The notes under the pieces are model-generated. The model searched no databases. It was not told the DNA's origin and saw nothing but the letters and a program-made list of their open reading frames with translations. Shown one piece after another: positions 48,517-56,824 of a DNA stretch of 64,000 nucleotides. Made by a program: the position numbers and the translations under genes. Source of the DNA: an uncultured Prevotella sp. (GTDB lineage Bacteria > Bacteroidota > Bacteroidia > Bacteroidales > Bacteroidaceae); the NCBI GenBank assembly GCA_900316015.1, contig ONBG01000011.1, positions 1-64,000 of the forward strand, read 5' to 3'. Position 1 is the stretch's first letter. Every line of letters starts with the position of its first letter.

Positions 48517-49582
48517 CTGTCCTTAGCATTTCCCTTCTTTCTTCAGCTTCTTTCTCCAATTCTGTCTTCTCAATATGTTCCCGGCTGAGGAATGCTTCTA
48601 CATCCTTCCGGATCCTTAGGAACGGTTCCGCATAATAATATCCCGCGTTCTTCTTGAGCATCGGCTCGATCTCCTGTAGGCTCTTATTATAGCAAGATAA
48701 TTCGTTGTTCAGTTGCGCATTGTGCACTGATTGGCGGTATATTTCATTCTCCCTTTCTTTTACCAGTTTGTCACAGACCTTAAACATAATAGGTACAACC
48801 ACCTTGTCAAATAGATGGTGTCCCTGTATATACAAATAGGTATTTTCAGGCGTGACCCCCAGAGTCTTTAAAGAATCCTTTACCTTTTGGTAGCTATCCT
48901 TGGCACCAGGGTTCAGGTTTTGGAGTTGCCTTACCTTCCTGTCAACTTTTCTCCGGATGTTAACGATCGCCGCCATGGGATTCTGGAGGCTGAACTTTCC
49001 CAGTTCTATTACTTTATTAAAGTCTGTCATGGTAAATTCGGAATAATGCGAGCTCCGATAATACCAAATGTTCCACACGAAGAGAGGAAAGATAGCCTCG
49101 GAGAATAATGCCATGTATTCCTTGAAATCAAAGATGGGATGATCGTTCAAGGTGACAGCTACGCAGACATCATGCAGGCTGGGTGCATAGCACTGCAGAT
49201 TCTCAATGGCATACGCATAGGTATGAAAAATATAGGGATTCTCTAAGATCTCCCTCGACTGTGGGGAAGCCCCTTGGATCAGGTAATCATAATCCGCATC
49301 CACGCATGCGATCATCGCCTCTCCTACCTTTCCGCGCAACATGTTCATAATGGCAGCTTTCTTGCCTCGTTCCAATTTCCCATGGGAAGGCAACATTACT
49401 TCGAAATATCTCGTATCGTCCTCGAATGAAGAGAGAACGGTACGCCAGAAAAATATATCATCATAACTTTCCACATAAGCAACGATCTTACGCTTTGCTG
49501 TTTTTGAGTTCAGGCGGTTGGCAGCTTCGATGTAGCTTGAGGACAAGAAATCTCTCAGGCGTCTTGACTTAGACATAGGCAT
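48488..49582 (-). CDS. DUF4435 (TOPRIM-like) protein, AriB-like candidate nuclease
   Basis: A 364-aa protein. Residues about 30-130 have TOPRIM-type acidic motifs: E38 in AYVESYDD and D95-x-D97 in ACVDADYD, as in DUF4435/OLD-type nucleases. A helical region follows, and residues 275-360 are strongly charged with coiled-coil character. The gene starts 7 bp after the AAA ATPase, so the two are coexpressed. In PARIS systems, AriB is a DUF4435 nuclease that is held and released by the ATPase AriA and cuts tRNA-Lys on phage infection (established for E. coli PARIS). Whether this protein does the same is inference. A start at 49576 is equally possible. Confidence 0.85.
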   Translation of the reverse strand: MPMSKSRRLRDFLSSSYIEAANRLNSKTAKRKIVAYVESYDDIFFWRTVLSSFEDDTRYFEVMLPSHGKLERGKKAAIMNMLRGKVGEAMIACVDADYDYLIQGASPQSREILENPYIFHTYAYAIENLQCYAPSLHDVCVAVTLNDHPIFDFKEYMALFSEAIFPLFVWNIWYYRSSHYSEFTMTDFNKVIELGKFSLQNPMAAIVNIRRKVDRKVRQLQNLNPGAKDSYQKVKDSLKTLGVTPENTYLYIQGHHLFDKVVVPIMFKVCDKLVKERENEIYRQSVHNAQLNNELSCYNKSLQEIEPMLKKNAGYYYAEPFLRIRKDVEAFLSREHIEKTELEKEAEERREMLRTERKEDQRYG

Positions 49583-49589
49583 AGGTTCC

Positions 49590-50429
49590 TTACTTGGTTG
49601 TAGATTGGAGATCCTGATCAGTAATGTCAGAAACTTCCGTTACATGGTTCATCCACCCATTCATAATCACGGCAGGGCTATGTGTCGTGAGGATAATTTG
49701 CACATTTGGATTTAGTTGAAGAATCAAGTCGATCAACTGCTCTTGCCATTCTACGTGTAGGCTTACTTCAGGTTCATCCATAAAAAGCACGTAGTTTTTC
49801 TGATCCTCTATAAGGACAGTCAGAAGGATGGAGAGCATTTGCTTCTCTCCACTGGAAAGCTGGTAGGGAACCAAAGTCTCTCCCATTTGTGAGAAGCGAA
49901 TCTCATTCTCCGTGCGAATGATTTTTTTCCCTGTTTCAGAAAAAAGCTTGTCAATCAGATCTTGGAAGAGCTTCTTGGGGGCACTAAGCCTTTGAGCTTC
50001 GGCTGCTGCTTCAGGAGTACCTTGCTGCAGGCATTGTATGATGCGGTTGCCGACGTTTACTTGGTAGTCCAAGTATTTACGCTGTAATTGGAAGAGTTGG
50101 AAATCAAGCTCAGTTGCCAAGCTCATGTCCAGCTTCGTGATGGTATCAATATTCATCAGGGGACGGTCGAAAGAGCGAATGACATCAAACCGTATCCACG
50201 TTGCATCTTCAGGACTTACTTTTAGGTGGACACCTTTTATCAGATGGCTGGGGAACTCTCCTCCAGCTTTTAGTCCTTTAACTACTTTATTCAGAATGGT
50301 GCTCTTGCCAACCCCGTTTACCCCACTGAGGATGTTAACTGTACGATCGAGATTCCAGAGTATGTGCTTCTTGCCACTCCACAGGGATTCGATCTCAATC
50401 TGCTTGATATAATCTGCGTACTTTTGCAT
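49590..50429 (-). CDS. AAA ATPase (ABC-type, AriA-like) paired with DUF4435
   Basis: The start at 50429 gives 279 aa. An extension to 50540 would run through AT-rich promoter-like DNA. Walker A GVNGVGKS is at residues 36-43, the ABC-like signature LSSGEKQ at 191-197, Walker B VLFMDEPE at 214-221 and His250 in TTHSP. Between them (about 105-180) is a short helical insertion. The set is typical of AAA_15/AAA_21 ATPases found in OLD, PARIS and related systems. It is shorter than the E. coli AriA as I recall it, so the insertion domain is reduced. Paired with DUF4435 it may sense a phage signal; a housekeeping role is an alternative. Confidence 0.86.
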   Translation of the reverse strand: MQKYADYIKQIEIESLWSGKKHILWNLDRTVNILSGVNGVGKSTILNKVVKGLKAGGEFPSHLIKGVHLKVSPEDATWIRFDVIRSFDRPLMNIDTITKLDMSLATELDFQLFQLQRKYLDYQVNVGNRIIQCLQQGTPEAAAEAQRLSAPKKLFQDLIDKLFSETGKKIIRTENEIRFSQMGETLVPYQLSSGEKQMLSILLTVLIEDQKNYVLFMDEPEVSLHVEWQEQLIDLILQLNPNVQIILTTHSPAVIMNGWMNHVTEVSDITDQDLQSTTK

Positions 50430-50455
50430 GTCTGTTTCTATTTCGATTTCTAAGG

Positions 50456-50463
50456 CAAATATA
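50456..50463 (-). promoter_or_regulatory. -7 box of the ATPase/DUF4435 operon
   Basis: On the minus strand TATATTTG lies 26 bp before the chosen ATG. No convincing -33 element was seen. It supports the start at 50429 rather than 50540. Confidence 0.5.
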
Positions 50464-50564
50464 AAAAAAAGATGTGAGAGTTGTATCCCTAAAATTTGGA
50501 TTTTTGTATCGATTGGAATAAAATACCCCATTTTGGACACCCATTTCCCGCTCTTTTAGACATT

Positions 50565-50582
50565 ATACCACAAACGTGGTAT
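50565..50582. promoter_or_regulatory. Palindromic operator candidate upstream of metY
   Basis: ATACCAC-AAAC-GTGGTAT is a perfect 7-bp inverted repeat. It lies 45 bp upstream of the metY -7 box, overlapping or just above the -33 region. The position fits a regulator of sulfur amino acid genes, identity unknown. Confidence 0.6.
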
Positions 50583-50604
50583 GCCAAATGCCAAATTCGT
50601 GTTA

Positions 50605-50635
50605 TTTCCTACCATGGGATTTCGCCGTACCTTTG
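50605..50635 (+). promoter_or_regulatory. Promoter of metY-cysK
   Basis: TTTC (50605-50608), a 19-bp spacer and TACCTTTG (50628-50635). The leader to the ATG is about 45 nt. Confidence 0.65.
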
Positions 50636-50684
50636 CAGTGTTGAAAAGAAAATAATAACAAAATAATAAGAAAGGGATAGAATT

Positions 50685-51980
50685 ATGGCAAATCACAAGT
50701 ATCATTTTGAGACGTTGCAACTTCATGTAGGACAGGAACAAGCTGATCCCGCCACTGATTCACGGGCAGTGCCTATTTACCAGACCACCTCGTATGTATT
50801 CCATAACAGCAAGCATGCTTATGAGCGGTTTGCCCTGAAAGATGCTGGTAACATCTATGGGCGTCTGACCAATACGACACAGAGCGTTTTCGAGGAGCGT
50901 GTTTCTGCCCTTGAAGGAGGTGTGGGAGGTCTTGCCGTTGCATCAGGCGCAGCAGCTGTTACGTATGCCATTATGAATATAGCCCTCGCTGGTGATCATG
51001 TCGTTGCGAGCAAGACCATCTATGGGGGTACCTATAATTTGCTAGCCCATACACTGAGCAAGTATGGGATTGAGTCTACCTTCGTAGACCCGGACGATTA
51101 TGATGAGTTGGAGAGAAGTATCAAGCCTAATACAAAGCTTGTTTATATAGAGACCTTGGGTAATCCCAATTCAAATATCTCTGATATAGAGCGCAGTGCG
51201 GAAATCGCACATCGCCATGGTATCCCTTTGGTGATCGACAATACCTTTGGCACTCCATACCTGATTCGTCCTATCGAGCATGGAGCTGATGTCGTCGTAC
51301 ATTCTGCTACGAAGTTTATTGGTGGTCATGGTACCAGCTTGGGTGGTGTCATCGTCGATGGAGGAACTTTTGATTGGACAAAGGATCCGAAGAAATTCCC
51401 TCAGTTCAATGATCCGGATCCCTCTTATCACGGTTTGGTGTTTGGCAAGATTCCTGCGCCGTTCGTTACTCGTGTCCGTGCTCTGTTGCTGCGTGATGAA
51501 GGTGCTACCCTCTCACCTTTCAATGCTTTTATATTGCTTCAGGGGCTGGAGACATTAAGCTTACGAGTTGAACGACATATTTTCAATACGAAGAAAGTAC
51601 TGGAATATCTTGAGAAGCAGCCTCAGGTGAAGAAGATCAACCATCCTGCCGAGCCGAGCCATCCAAACCATGACCTGTATGAGCGTTACTTCCCGAATGG
51701 AGGCGGTAGCATCTTTACCTTCGAGATAGATGGAAGCCAACAGAAAGCATGGGATTTCATTGACCATCTGAAGATTTTCTCCTTGCTTGCTAATGTTGCC
51801 GATGTGAAATCCTTGGTTATTCATCCTTTGACGACAACTCATTCTGAGTTAAGCCTGGAGGAAGCAGCAGAACAGGGCATCTATCCAAGTACGATCCGTC
51901 TGAGCATAGGCACTGAGCATTATCAGGATATCATTGATGATTTGGATCAGGCTTTCGAAGCCGTAAAGAATGAGAAATAA
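50685..51980 (+). CDS. metY: O-acetylhomoserine sulfhydrylase
   Basis: A 431-aa PLP enzyme of the Cys/Met metabolism family. The PLP lysine is K210 in SATKFIGGHGTSLGG; other marks are YQTTSYVF near the start, YGRLTNTT, and the C-terminal RLSIGTEHYQDIIDDL. The length (about 430 aa) fits O-acetylhomoserine aminocarboxypropyltransferase, which makes homocysteine from O-acetylhomoserine and sulfide, rather than the shorter cystathionine enzymes. It is followed by cysK after 81 bp, so the two enzymes that assimilate sulfide are together. Confidence 0.95.
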   Translation: MANHKYHFETLQLHVGQEQADPATDSRAVPIYQTTSYVFHNSKHAYERFALKDAGNIYGRLTNTTQSVFEERVSALEGGVGGLAVASGAAAVTYAIMNIALAGDHVVASKTIYGGTYNLLAHTLSKYGIESTFVDPDDYDELERSIKPNTKLVYIETLGNPNSNISDIERSAEIAHRHGIPLVIDNTFGTPYLIRPIEHGADVVVHSATKFIGGHGTSLGGVIVDGGTFDWTKDPKKFPQFNDPDPSYHGLVFGKIPAPFVTRVRALLLRDEGATLSPFNAFILLQGLETLSLRVERHIFNTKKVLEYLEKQPQVKKINHPAEPSHPNHDLYERYFPNGGGSIFTFEIDGSQQKAWDFIDHLKIFSLLANVADVKSLVIHPLTTTHSELSLEEAAEQGIYPSTIRLSIGTEHYQDIIDDLDQAFEAVKNEK

Positions 51981-52061
51981 AACGAGAGAGAATTGATAAA
52001 GGAGACATTCTCTATTTGAAGGGGATGCCTCCACTTTTAACCGACAAAAAAGAAAGATAAA

Positions 52062-53009
52062 ATGACAAAGATTGCAAAGAAACTGACAGAACTGATTGGT
52101 AACACACCTCTGTTGGAACTGAATAAATATTCTGCATTGATGGGATTGAAAAAGCCCCTTATTGCCAAAGTAGAGTTTTTTAATCCTGGTGGCAGTGTGA
52201 AAGACCGTATCGCCCTTGCCATGGTAGAGGATGCGGAAGCAAAGGGGAAGTTGAAACCTGGAGCCACCATTATTGAACCCACCAGTGGCAATACGGGAGT
52301 TGGTCTCGCCTTAGTGGCAGCTGTCAAGGGGTATCATTTGATCCTGACGATGCCGGAGACGATGAGTGTAGAACGTCGGAATCTGGTAAAAGCTTATGGG
52401 GCACAGGTGAAATTAACCAGTGGTCGTGACGGAATGGCAGGTGCCATAAAAGCTGCCGAAGAGCTTCGTGACTCTATTCCTGGATCCGTGATCCTGCAAC
52501 AGTTTGAGAATCCAGCCAATCCTCGTCGCCATTATGAGACGACAGGAGTGGAGATTTGGAATCAGACAGAAGGAAAGGTGGATATTTTTGTCGCTGGTGT
52601 GGGGACAGGTGGTACTGTATCCGGAATCGGCAAGCGCTTGAAGGAATATAATCCCGATGTGCAGATCATCGCCTATGAGCCCAACACTTCTGCTGTCCTG
52701 AATGGAGGTAAGCCTGGTCCACATAAGATCCAGGGCGTCGGGGCTGGATTTATTCCCAAGACTTATGATCCATCCGTCATAGATGAAGTCCTTGACATAG
52801 ACAATGACGCAGCCATCCTCACTGGGCGCCAACTGGCTCAGCAAGAGGGCCTGTTAGTGGGTATTTCCTCAGGGGGCGCAGTCTATGCAGCAGCACAGAT
52901 TGCCAAGAGACCGGGTAATGAAGACAAGAATATCGTGGTCTTGCTACCCGACACAGGTGAGCGCTATCTCTCTACGGTGCTCTATGCTTTTGATGAATAT
53001 CCTCTATAA
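52062..53009 (+). CDS. cysK: Cysteine synthase A
   Basis: A 315-aa PLP enzyme. The PLP lysine is K47 in NPGGSVKDRIAL; the phosphate-binding loop is GTGGTVSGIGK; the substrate loop is TSGNTGVGLALV. It converts O-acetylserine and sulfide to cysteine. The 81-bp gap after metY holds AGAGAAT/ATTCTCT inverted arms but no clear terminator, so cotranscription is likely. Confidence 0.97.
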   Translation: MTKIAKKLTELIGNTPLLELNKYSALMGLKKPLIAKVEFFNPGGSVKDRIALAMVEDAEAKGKLKPGATIIEPTSGNTGVGLALVAAVKGYHLILTMPETMSVERRNLVKAYGAQVKLTSGRDGMAGAIKAAEELRDSIPGSVILQQFENPANPRRHYETTGVEIWNQTEGKVDIFVAGVGTGGTVSGIGKRLKEYNPDVQIIAYEPNTSAVLNGGKPGPHKIQGVGAGFIPKTYDPSVIDEVLDIDNDAAILTGRQLAQQEGLLVGISSGGAVYAAAQIAKRPGNEDKNIVVLLPDTGERYLSTVLYAFDEYPL

Positions 53010-53041
53010 AAAAGGAGATGTCATTAAATTGTAATACAAGT

Positions 53042-53075
53042 TTTGACACACTTATTACGATAATTATTATCTTTG
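53042..53075 (+). promoter_or_regulatory. Promoter of the RprY/RprX operon
   Basis: TTTG (53042-53045) and TATCTTTG (53068-53075) are 22 bp apart; the -7 box is perfect and lies 16 bp before the ATG. Confidence 0.62.
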
Positions 53076-53091
53076 CATTGTCATCAATAAA

Positions 53092-53790
53092 ATGATTATG
53101 CAAGATAATAATTATCGTATTTTAGTTGTGGACGATGAACAGGACCTTTGCGAAATCCTGAAATTTAATTTAGAGACAGACGGATATGCTGTCGAAACTG
53201 CTAATTCTGCGGAGGAAGCATTAACGCTCCCGATCAGTTCCTTCGACTTGCTGCTACTTGATGTCATGATGGGCGGAATGTCAGGATTCGCACTTGCCAA
53301 GAAATTGAAGGCTGACCCTGCTACGGCTCATCTTCCTATTATCTTCCTTACAGCTCGTGACACAGAAAACGACACGGTAACAGGTTTCAATTTAGGCGCA
53401 GATGATTATATTTCTAAGCCATTCTCTATTCGGGAAGTATTGGTGAGGGTGCGTGCCGTGATCCGTCGTACGTCAGAAGCAGCTGGTGAGCAACAGCCTT
53501 CCTTGTTAAAGTATCAAGGATTGGAAATGAATTTGGATAAGAAAACGGTCAGTATAGATGGAGAGGAAATCCCGTTTACAAAGACGGAATTTGAGCTCTT
53601 GCATCTCTTGTTGAATGAAAAAGGTCGGGTATTCTCTCGGCAGGAGCTGATTGATCGAGTTTGGCCGAAAGATGTGCTGGTACTTGACCGTACCGTGGAT
53701 GTTAATATCACCAGAATGCGGAAAAAGATTGGTAGGTTCGCTAAGTGCATTGTCACACGACTTGGATTTGGCTATTATTTTGATGCTTGA
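53092..53790 (+). CDS. rprY: OmpR-family response regulator RprY
   Basis: A 232-aa regulator. The receiver domain has D14-D15-E16 and phosphoacceptor D57 in LLLDVMMGGMSG, with SKPFSIRE. The winged-helix domain (about 130-230) has FTKTEFELLHLLLNEKG and DRTVDVNITRMRKKIG. It resembles RprY of Bacteroides, which regulates stress and envelope genes. A second ATG two codons in (53098) could be the true start. It overlaps the kinase gene by one base. Confidence 0.9.
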   Translation: MIMQDNNYRILVVDDEQDLCEILKFNLETDGYAVETANSAEEALTLPISSFDLLLLDVMMGGMSGFALAKKLKADPATAHLPIIFLTARDTENDTVTGFNLGADDYISKPFSIREVLVRVRAVIRRTSEAAGEQQPSLLKYQGLEMNLDKKTVSIDGEEIPFTKTEFELLHLLLNEKGRVFSRQELIDRVWPKDVLVLDRTVDVNITRMRKKIGRFAKCIVTRLGFGYYFDA

Positions 53791-55199
53791 TGGAGAAAAT
53801 ATCAGTTGGACAACGGTTGCTGGCAAGCGTCTTGGCAGTGTTCCTCGTATTCGCCATTGCTTTTATCATCTTTCAGCAAAATCGAGAAAAGGAATTTAAG
53901 ATAGACATGCTCAATACCCAGCTGCAAGATTACAATGACCGTATGAATGAAGCATTGCAGTCGACAGGCAAATGGGATGAGAAGAGCTTGTCTGAGTATG
54001 TGAAGAGGCATCCCAAGCAAGCACTCCGTGTTACACTGATTGATAGGAAAGGTCATGTGTTTTTTGATTCTGCGCGGAAAGACTATAGGAATATGTCCAA
54101 CCATTTGAATCGTCCAGAGGTTCAGCAAGCATTAAAGCAAGGCTATGGAGCAACGGTAGATCGAAGCAGCAAGACCTTGAATAGAGACTATTTCTATTCG
54201 GCGACTTTTTTCCCACGGAGCAACTATATTATCCGTTCTGCTCTTCCTTATAACAATGACTTGGCTAAATCCTTGCGTGCCGACCAGCATTATATTTGGT
54301 TTGCAGTCACTGCAATGATCATCCTGGTCCTTGTCTTGTATCGGTTTGTCAATCGACTTGGCGCCAATATTACCAAACTAAAGATTTTTGCCAGCCGTGC
54401 CGATCATAATGAATCCCTTGAGATAGAAGATCTTGCTGAGTTCCCTGATGATGAATTAGGAGAAATAGCCGAAAGGATCATTAAAATCTATAAGCGTCTT
54501 CAGTCGACGAGAAAAGAACAAGATATCCTCAAACGCCAATTAACCCAGAATATCGCGCACGAGCTCAAGACCCCAGTGGCAAGCATTCAAGGTTACTTGG
54601 AAACTATTTTGGATAATCCTCATATCAATGAAGAGACCAAACAACTCTTCTTGCAGCGTTGTTATGCCCAGAGTGAGCGACTTACATCCTTGCTAAGGGA
54701 TATTTCATGCTTGAATAGAATGGATGATGCACCAGGCTTGATGGAATTCCAAACCATAGATATTTCGAGTATGGTTGATGGCATGGTCAAGGAAATTGCA
54801 TTGCAATTAAGCGAAAGACACATGACTTTCGACAATCAATTGCCAGAAAATGTCACGATTCGTGGCAACCGTTCATTGCTTTATAGCGTATTCCGTAATT
54901 TAACTGACAATGCAATTGCATACGCAGGAGAAGGAACCACTATAACCTTATGGGCGCAAGAAGGGCGAGATCGGTGGAACTTTGTGTTCAAAGATAATGG
55001 TGTCGGGGTTCCAGAAGAGCATCTGGCACGACTTTTCGAACGTTTTTATCGTGTTGACAAAGGTCGTAGTAGGAAGATGGGAGGTACAGGATTGGGACTT
55101 GCCATCGTAAAAAATGCCGTGCTGCTCCATGGTGGTAAGATCTCCGTTAGCAATAATCCTCATGGAGGGCTCTGCTTCACCTTCTTCCTGAAGAAATGA
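53790..55199 (+). CDS. rprX: Sensor histidine kinase RprX
   Basis: The ATG at 53790 overlaps the regulator stop (TGATG) and gives 469 aa; a TTG one codon earlier is less likely. Membrane helices lie at about 8-27 and 165-185, enclosing a periplasmic domain of about 135 residues. A HAMP-like linker precedes the phosphoacceptor His257 in NIAHELKTPVASI. ATPase motifs are NLTDNAIAYAGEG, FKDNGVGVPEEHL and GGTGLGLAIVKNAV. It matches RprX of Bacteroides in layout and pairing. Confidence 0.9.
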   Translation: MEKISVGQRLLASVLAVFLVFAIAFIIFQQNREKEFKIDMLNTQLQDYNDRMNEALQSTGKWDEKSLSEYVKRHPKQALRVTLIDRKGHVFFDSARKDYRNMSNHLNRPEVQQALKQGYGATVDRSSKTLNRDYFYSATFFPRSNYIIRSALPYNNDLAKSLRADQHYIWFAVTAMIILVLVLYRFVNRLGANITKLKIFASRADHNESLEIEDLAEFPDDELGEIAERIIKIYKRLQSTRKEQDILKRQLTQNIAHELKTPVASIQGYLETILDNPHINEETKQLFLQRCYAQSERLTSLLRDISCLNRMDDAPGLMEFQTIDISSMVDGMVKEIALQLSERHMTFDNQLPENVTIRGNRSLLYSVFRNLTDNAIAYAGEGTTITLWAQEGRDRWNFVFKDNGVGVPEEHLARLFERFYRVDKGRSRKMGGTGLGLAIVKNAVLLHGGKISVSNNPHGGLCFTFFLKK

Positions 55200-55214
55200 A
55201 TTTTGTCTTGAATA

Positions 55215-55246
55215 TTTGCTTTTATCAATAAATATACCTAAATTTG
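55215..55246 (+). promoter_or_regulatory. Promoter of the GNAT gene
   Basis: TTTG (55215-55218), a 20-bp spacer and TAAATTTG (55239-55246), 32 bp before the ATG. Confidence 0.72.
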
Positions 55247-55278
55247 CCACTTGAATAATAACATAAAGAGTATCTACG

Positions 55279-55848
55279 ATGACCATTACTTCAGCAGATA
55301 AAAGTCAAGCGAAAGCCATCGCGCGACTGATTATGCAAGCGATGAACTATGATTGTTGCCAGTTTTTCGCTGGTGAAAACCACACGCTCGAAGAATTTGA
55401 GCAATTGATGATAAAACTTGTCGAGGCAGAAGAGAGCCAATACAGTTACAAAAACACATTGGTGGCATTAGGAGCAGAAAATATCGTCATGGGAATATGT
55501 GTATCTTATGATGGTGCAAGGCTACATGAATTGCGCAAGGCATTTATTTCTGGAGCAAAGGAAGCCTTTGGGCAAGACTTTACTGGGATCTCTGATGAAA
55601 CAGAAAAAGGAGAGTTGTACATAGATAGTCTTGCTGTCGATGAACCATTTAGGAAAAGAGGCATTGCCACCGCCTTGCTAAAGGCAACCCTTGAAAAGGG
55701 AAAGGCACTACAACTGCCAGCTGTTGGTTTGCTGGTTGATACAGGAAACCCACAGGCAGAGAAGCTCTATACGGCAATGGGATTTAAATTCGTAGGTAAG
55801 AATCAATGGGGAGGACATCCCATGAAACACCTACAGGTGGTTTTCTGA
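55279..55848 (+). CDS. GNAT family N-acetyltransferase
   Basis: A 189-aa acetyl-CoA-dependent transferase. The core has LYIDSLAVDEPFRKRGIAT (acetyl-CoA loop R/K-x-x-G-I/A at about 130) and the final motif PQAEKLYTAMGFKFVG. The substrate cannot be inferred. It has its own promoter and stands 31 bp before the AraC gene. Confidence 0.9.
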   Translation: MTITSADKSQAKAIARLIMQAMNYDCCQFFAGENHTLEEFEQLMIKLVEAEESQYSYKNTLVALGAENIVMGICVSYDGARLHELRKAFISGAKEAFGQDFTGISDETEKGELYIDSLAVDEPFRKRGIATALLKATLEKGKALQLPAVGLLVDTGNPQAEKLYTAMGFKFVGKNQWGGHPMKHLQVVF

Positions 55849-55879
55849 GCATTTTCTTAAGAAAGTTATCAAGACGGAT

Positions 55880-56755
55880 ATGCAGACCAGTAAATATCTT
55901 GTTGCGACGGACCGCGATGCCCAATGGGGCTTAACCGTAAGTACGGTAGGAAAGGAAACTATCGCGCCTGGTGAACCTTATCCAACCAAGGGACATGCAG
56001 AGGGATATTATTTCGATATAGATAGGGGTAGGGTCTTGAATGAGTACCAACTTCTCTATCAACCAGAGGGAGAAGGTATTTTCCATTCTGCCCATCTAAA
56101 GGATGCATCTATTCATGCTGGGGATATTTTCCTGCTCTTTCCTGGTGAATGGCATACGTATCATCCCATTCCAGAAAAGGGTTGGAAAAGCTACTGGATT
56201 GGCTTTAAGGGGAAGAATGTTGATGACCGTGTTAAAGCAGGATTTCTGTCTCCAGAGAAACCCATCTATCATATTGGATTCAGTGATGCCATTATCCATT
56301 TATATGATGAGGCTTACGATACAGCGATAGAGGAGGCTGCCTTTTCACAGCAAACCTTAGCGGGTATCGTCAATCACATGATCGGGTTGATGTACTCACT
56401 GGAAAGGAATATCATCTTGAACAAAGACCAAAACCATGTAAATATGATCAATCATGCCAGGATGAGGATCAGGGAGTCTTTGGAAGGGACTATTACCATT
56501 CAGGAAATCGCGGAAGAGTTGGGTGTCAGCTATTCTAATTTTAGGAAGCTCTTCAAGGAATATACCGGGATATCTCCTTCTACCTACCAACAAGACCTCC
56601 GGCTGCAGAGAGCAAAAGAACTGTTATCCACCACGGAACTCAGCATTAAGGAAATTGCCTATCGTCTGAATTTTGAGTCTCCAGATTATTTCTCCTCTAA
56701 GTTTAAGGTTAAGACAGGCATCAAGCCCAGTGATTTCAGGAATGTGATCAGATAG
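55880..56755 (+). CDS. AraC family regulator, candidate rhamnose regulator
   Basis: A 291-aa protein with an N-terminal cupin-like ligand domain (about 20-150; HAGDIFLLFPGEWHTYHP) and two C-terminal HTH motifs (about 190-290; TIQEIAEELGVSYSNFRKLF and IKEIAYRLNFESPDYFSSKF). In Bacteroides thetaiotaomicron an AraC-type activator, RhaR, is encoded beside the rhamnose genes and activates them. The rhamnose operon here starts 1.6 kb downstream, past nhaD, so the same job is likely but not shown. Confidence 0.88.
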   Translation: MQTSKYLVATDRDAQWGLTVSTVGKETIAPGEPYPTKGHAEGYYFDIDRGRVLNEYQLLYQPEGEGIFHSAHLKDASIHAGDIFLLFPGEWHTYHPIPEKGWKSYWIGFKGKNVDDRVKAGFLSPEKPIYHIGFSDAIIHLYDEAYDTAIEEAAFSQQTLAGIVNHMIGLMYSLERNIILNKDQNHVNMINHARMRIRESLEGTITIQEIAEELGVSYSNFRKLFKEYTGISPSTYQQDLRLQRAKELLSTTELSIKEIAYRLNFESPDYFSSKFKVKTGIKPSDFRNVIR

Positions 56756-56762
56756 ACGAAAA

Positions 56763-56801
56763 AGTGGAAAGGTTGCAGCGTTCATGCTGCTCCTTTCCAC
56801 T
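56763..56801. terminator. Bidirectional terminator between AraC gene and nhaD
   Basis: AGTGGAAAGG (56763-56772) pairs with CCTTTCCACT (56792-56801), with an inner GCAGC/GCTGC stem, flanked by A- and T-rich sequence on both sides. Confidence 0.8.
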
Positions 56802-56824
56802 CTTTCTTACGGTTCCCCTTAGGA

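Noticed and set aside
48488-50429. ATPase/DUF4435 pair considered as part of a larger defence island
   Set aside because: Neighbours on both sides are metabolic genes (LacZ-like GH2, metY); no other defence gene is visible.
50430-50540. N-terminal extension of the AAA ATPase
   Set aside because: It crosses a -7 box and AT-rich DNA; the ATPase fold starts shortly after the Met at 50429.
51981-52061. Possible riboswitch or attenuator between metY and cysK
   Set aside because: Only a weak AGAGAAT/ATTCTCT pairing without a T-tract or a recognisable aptamer.
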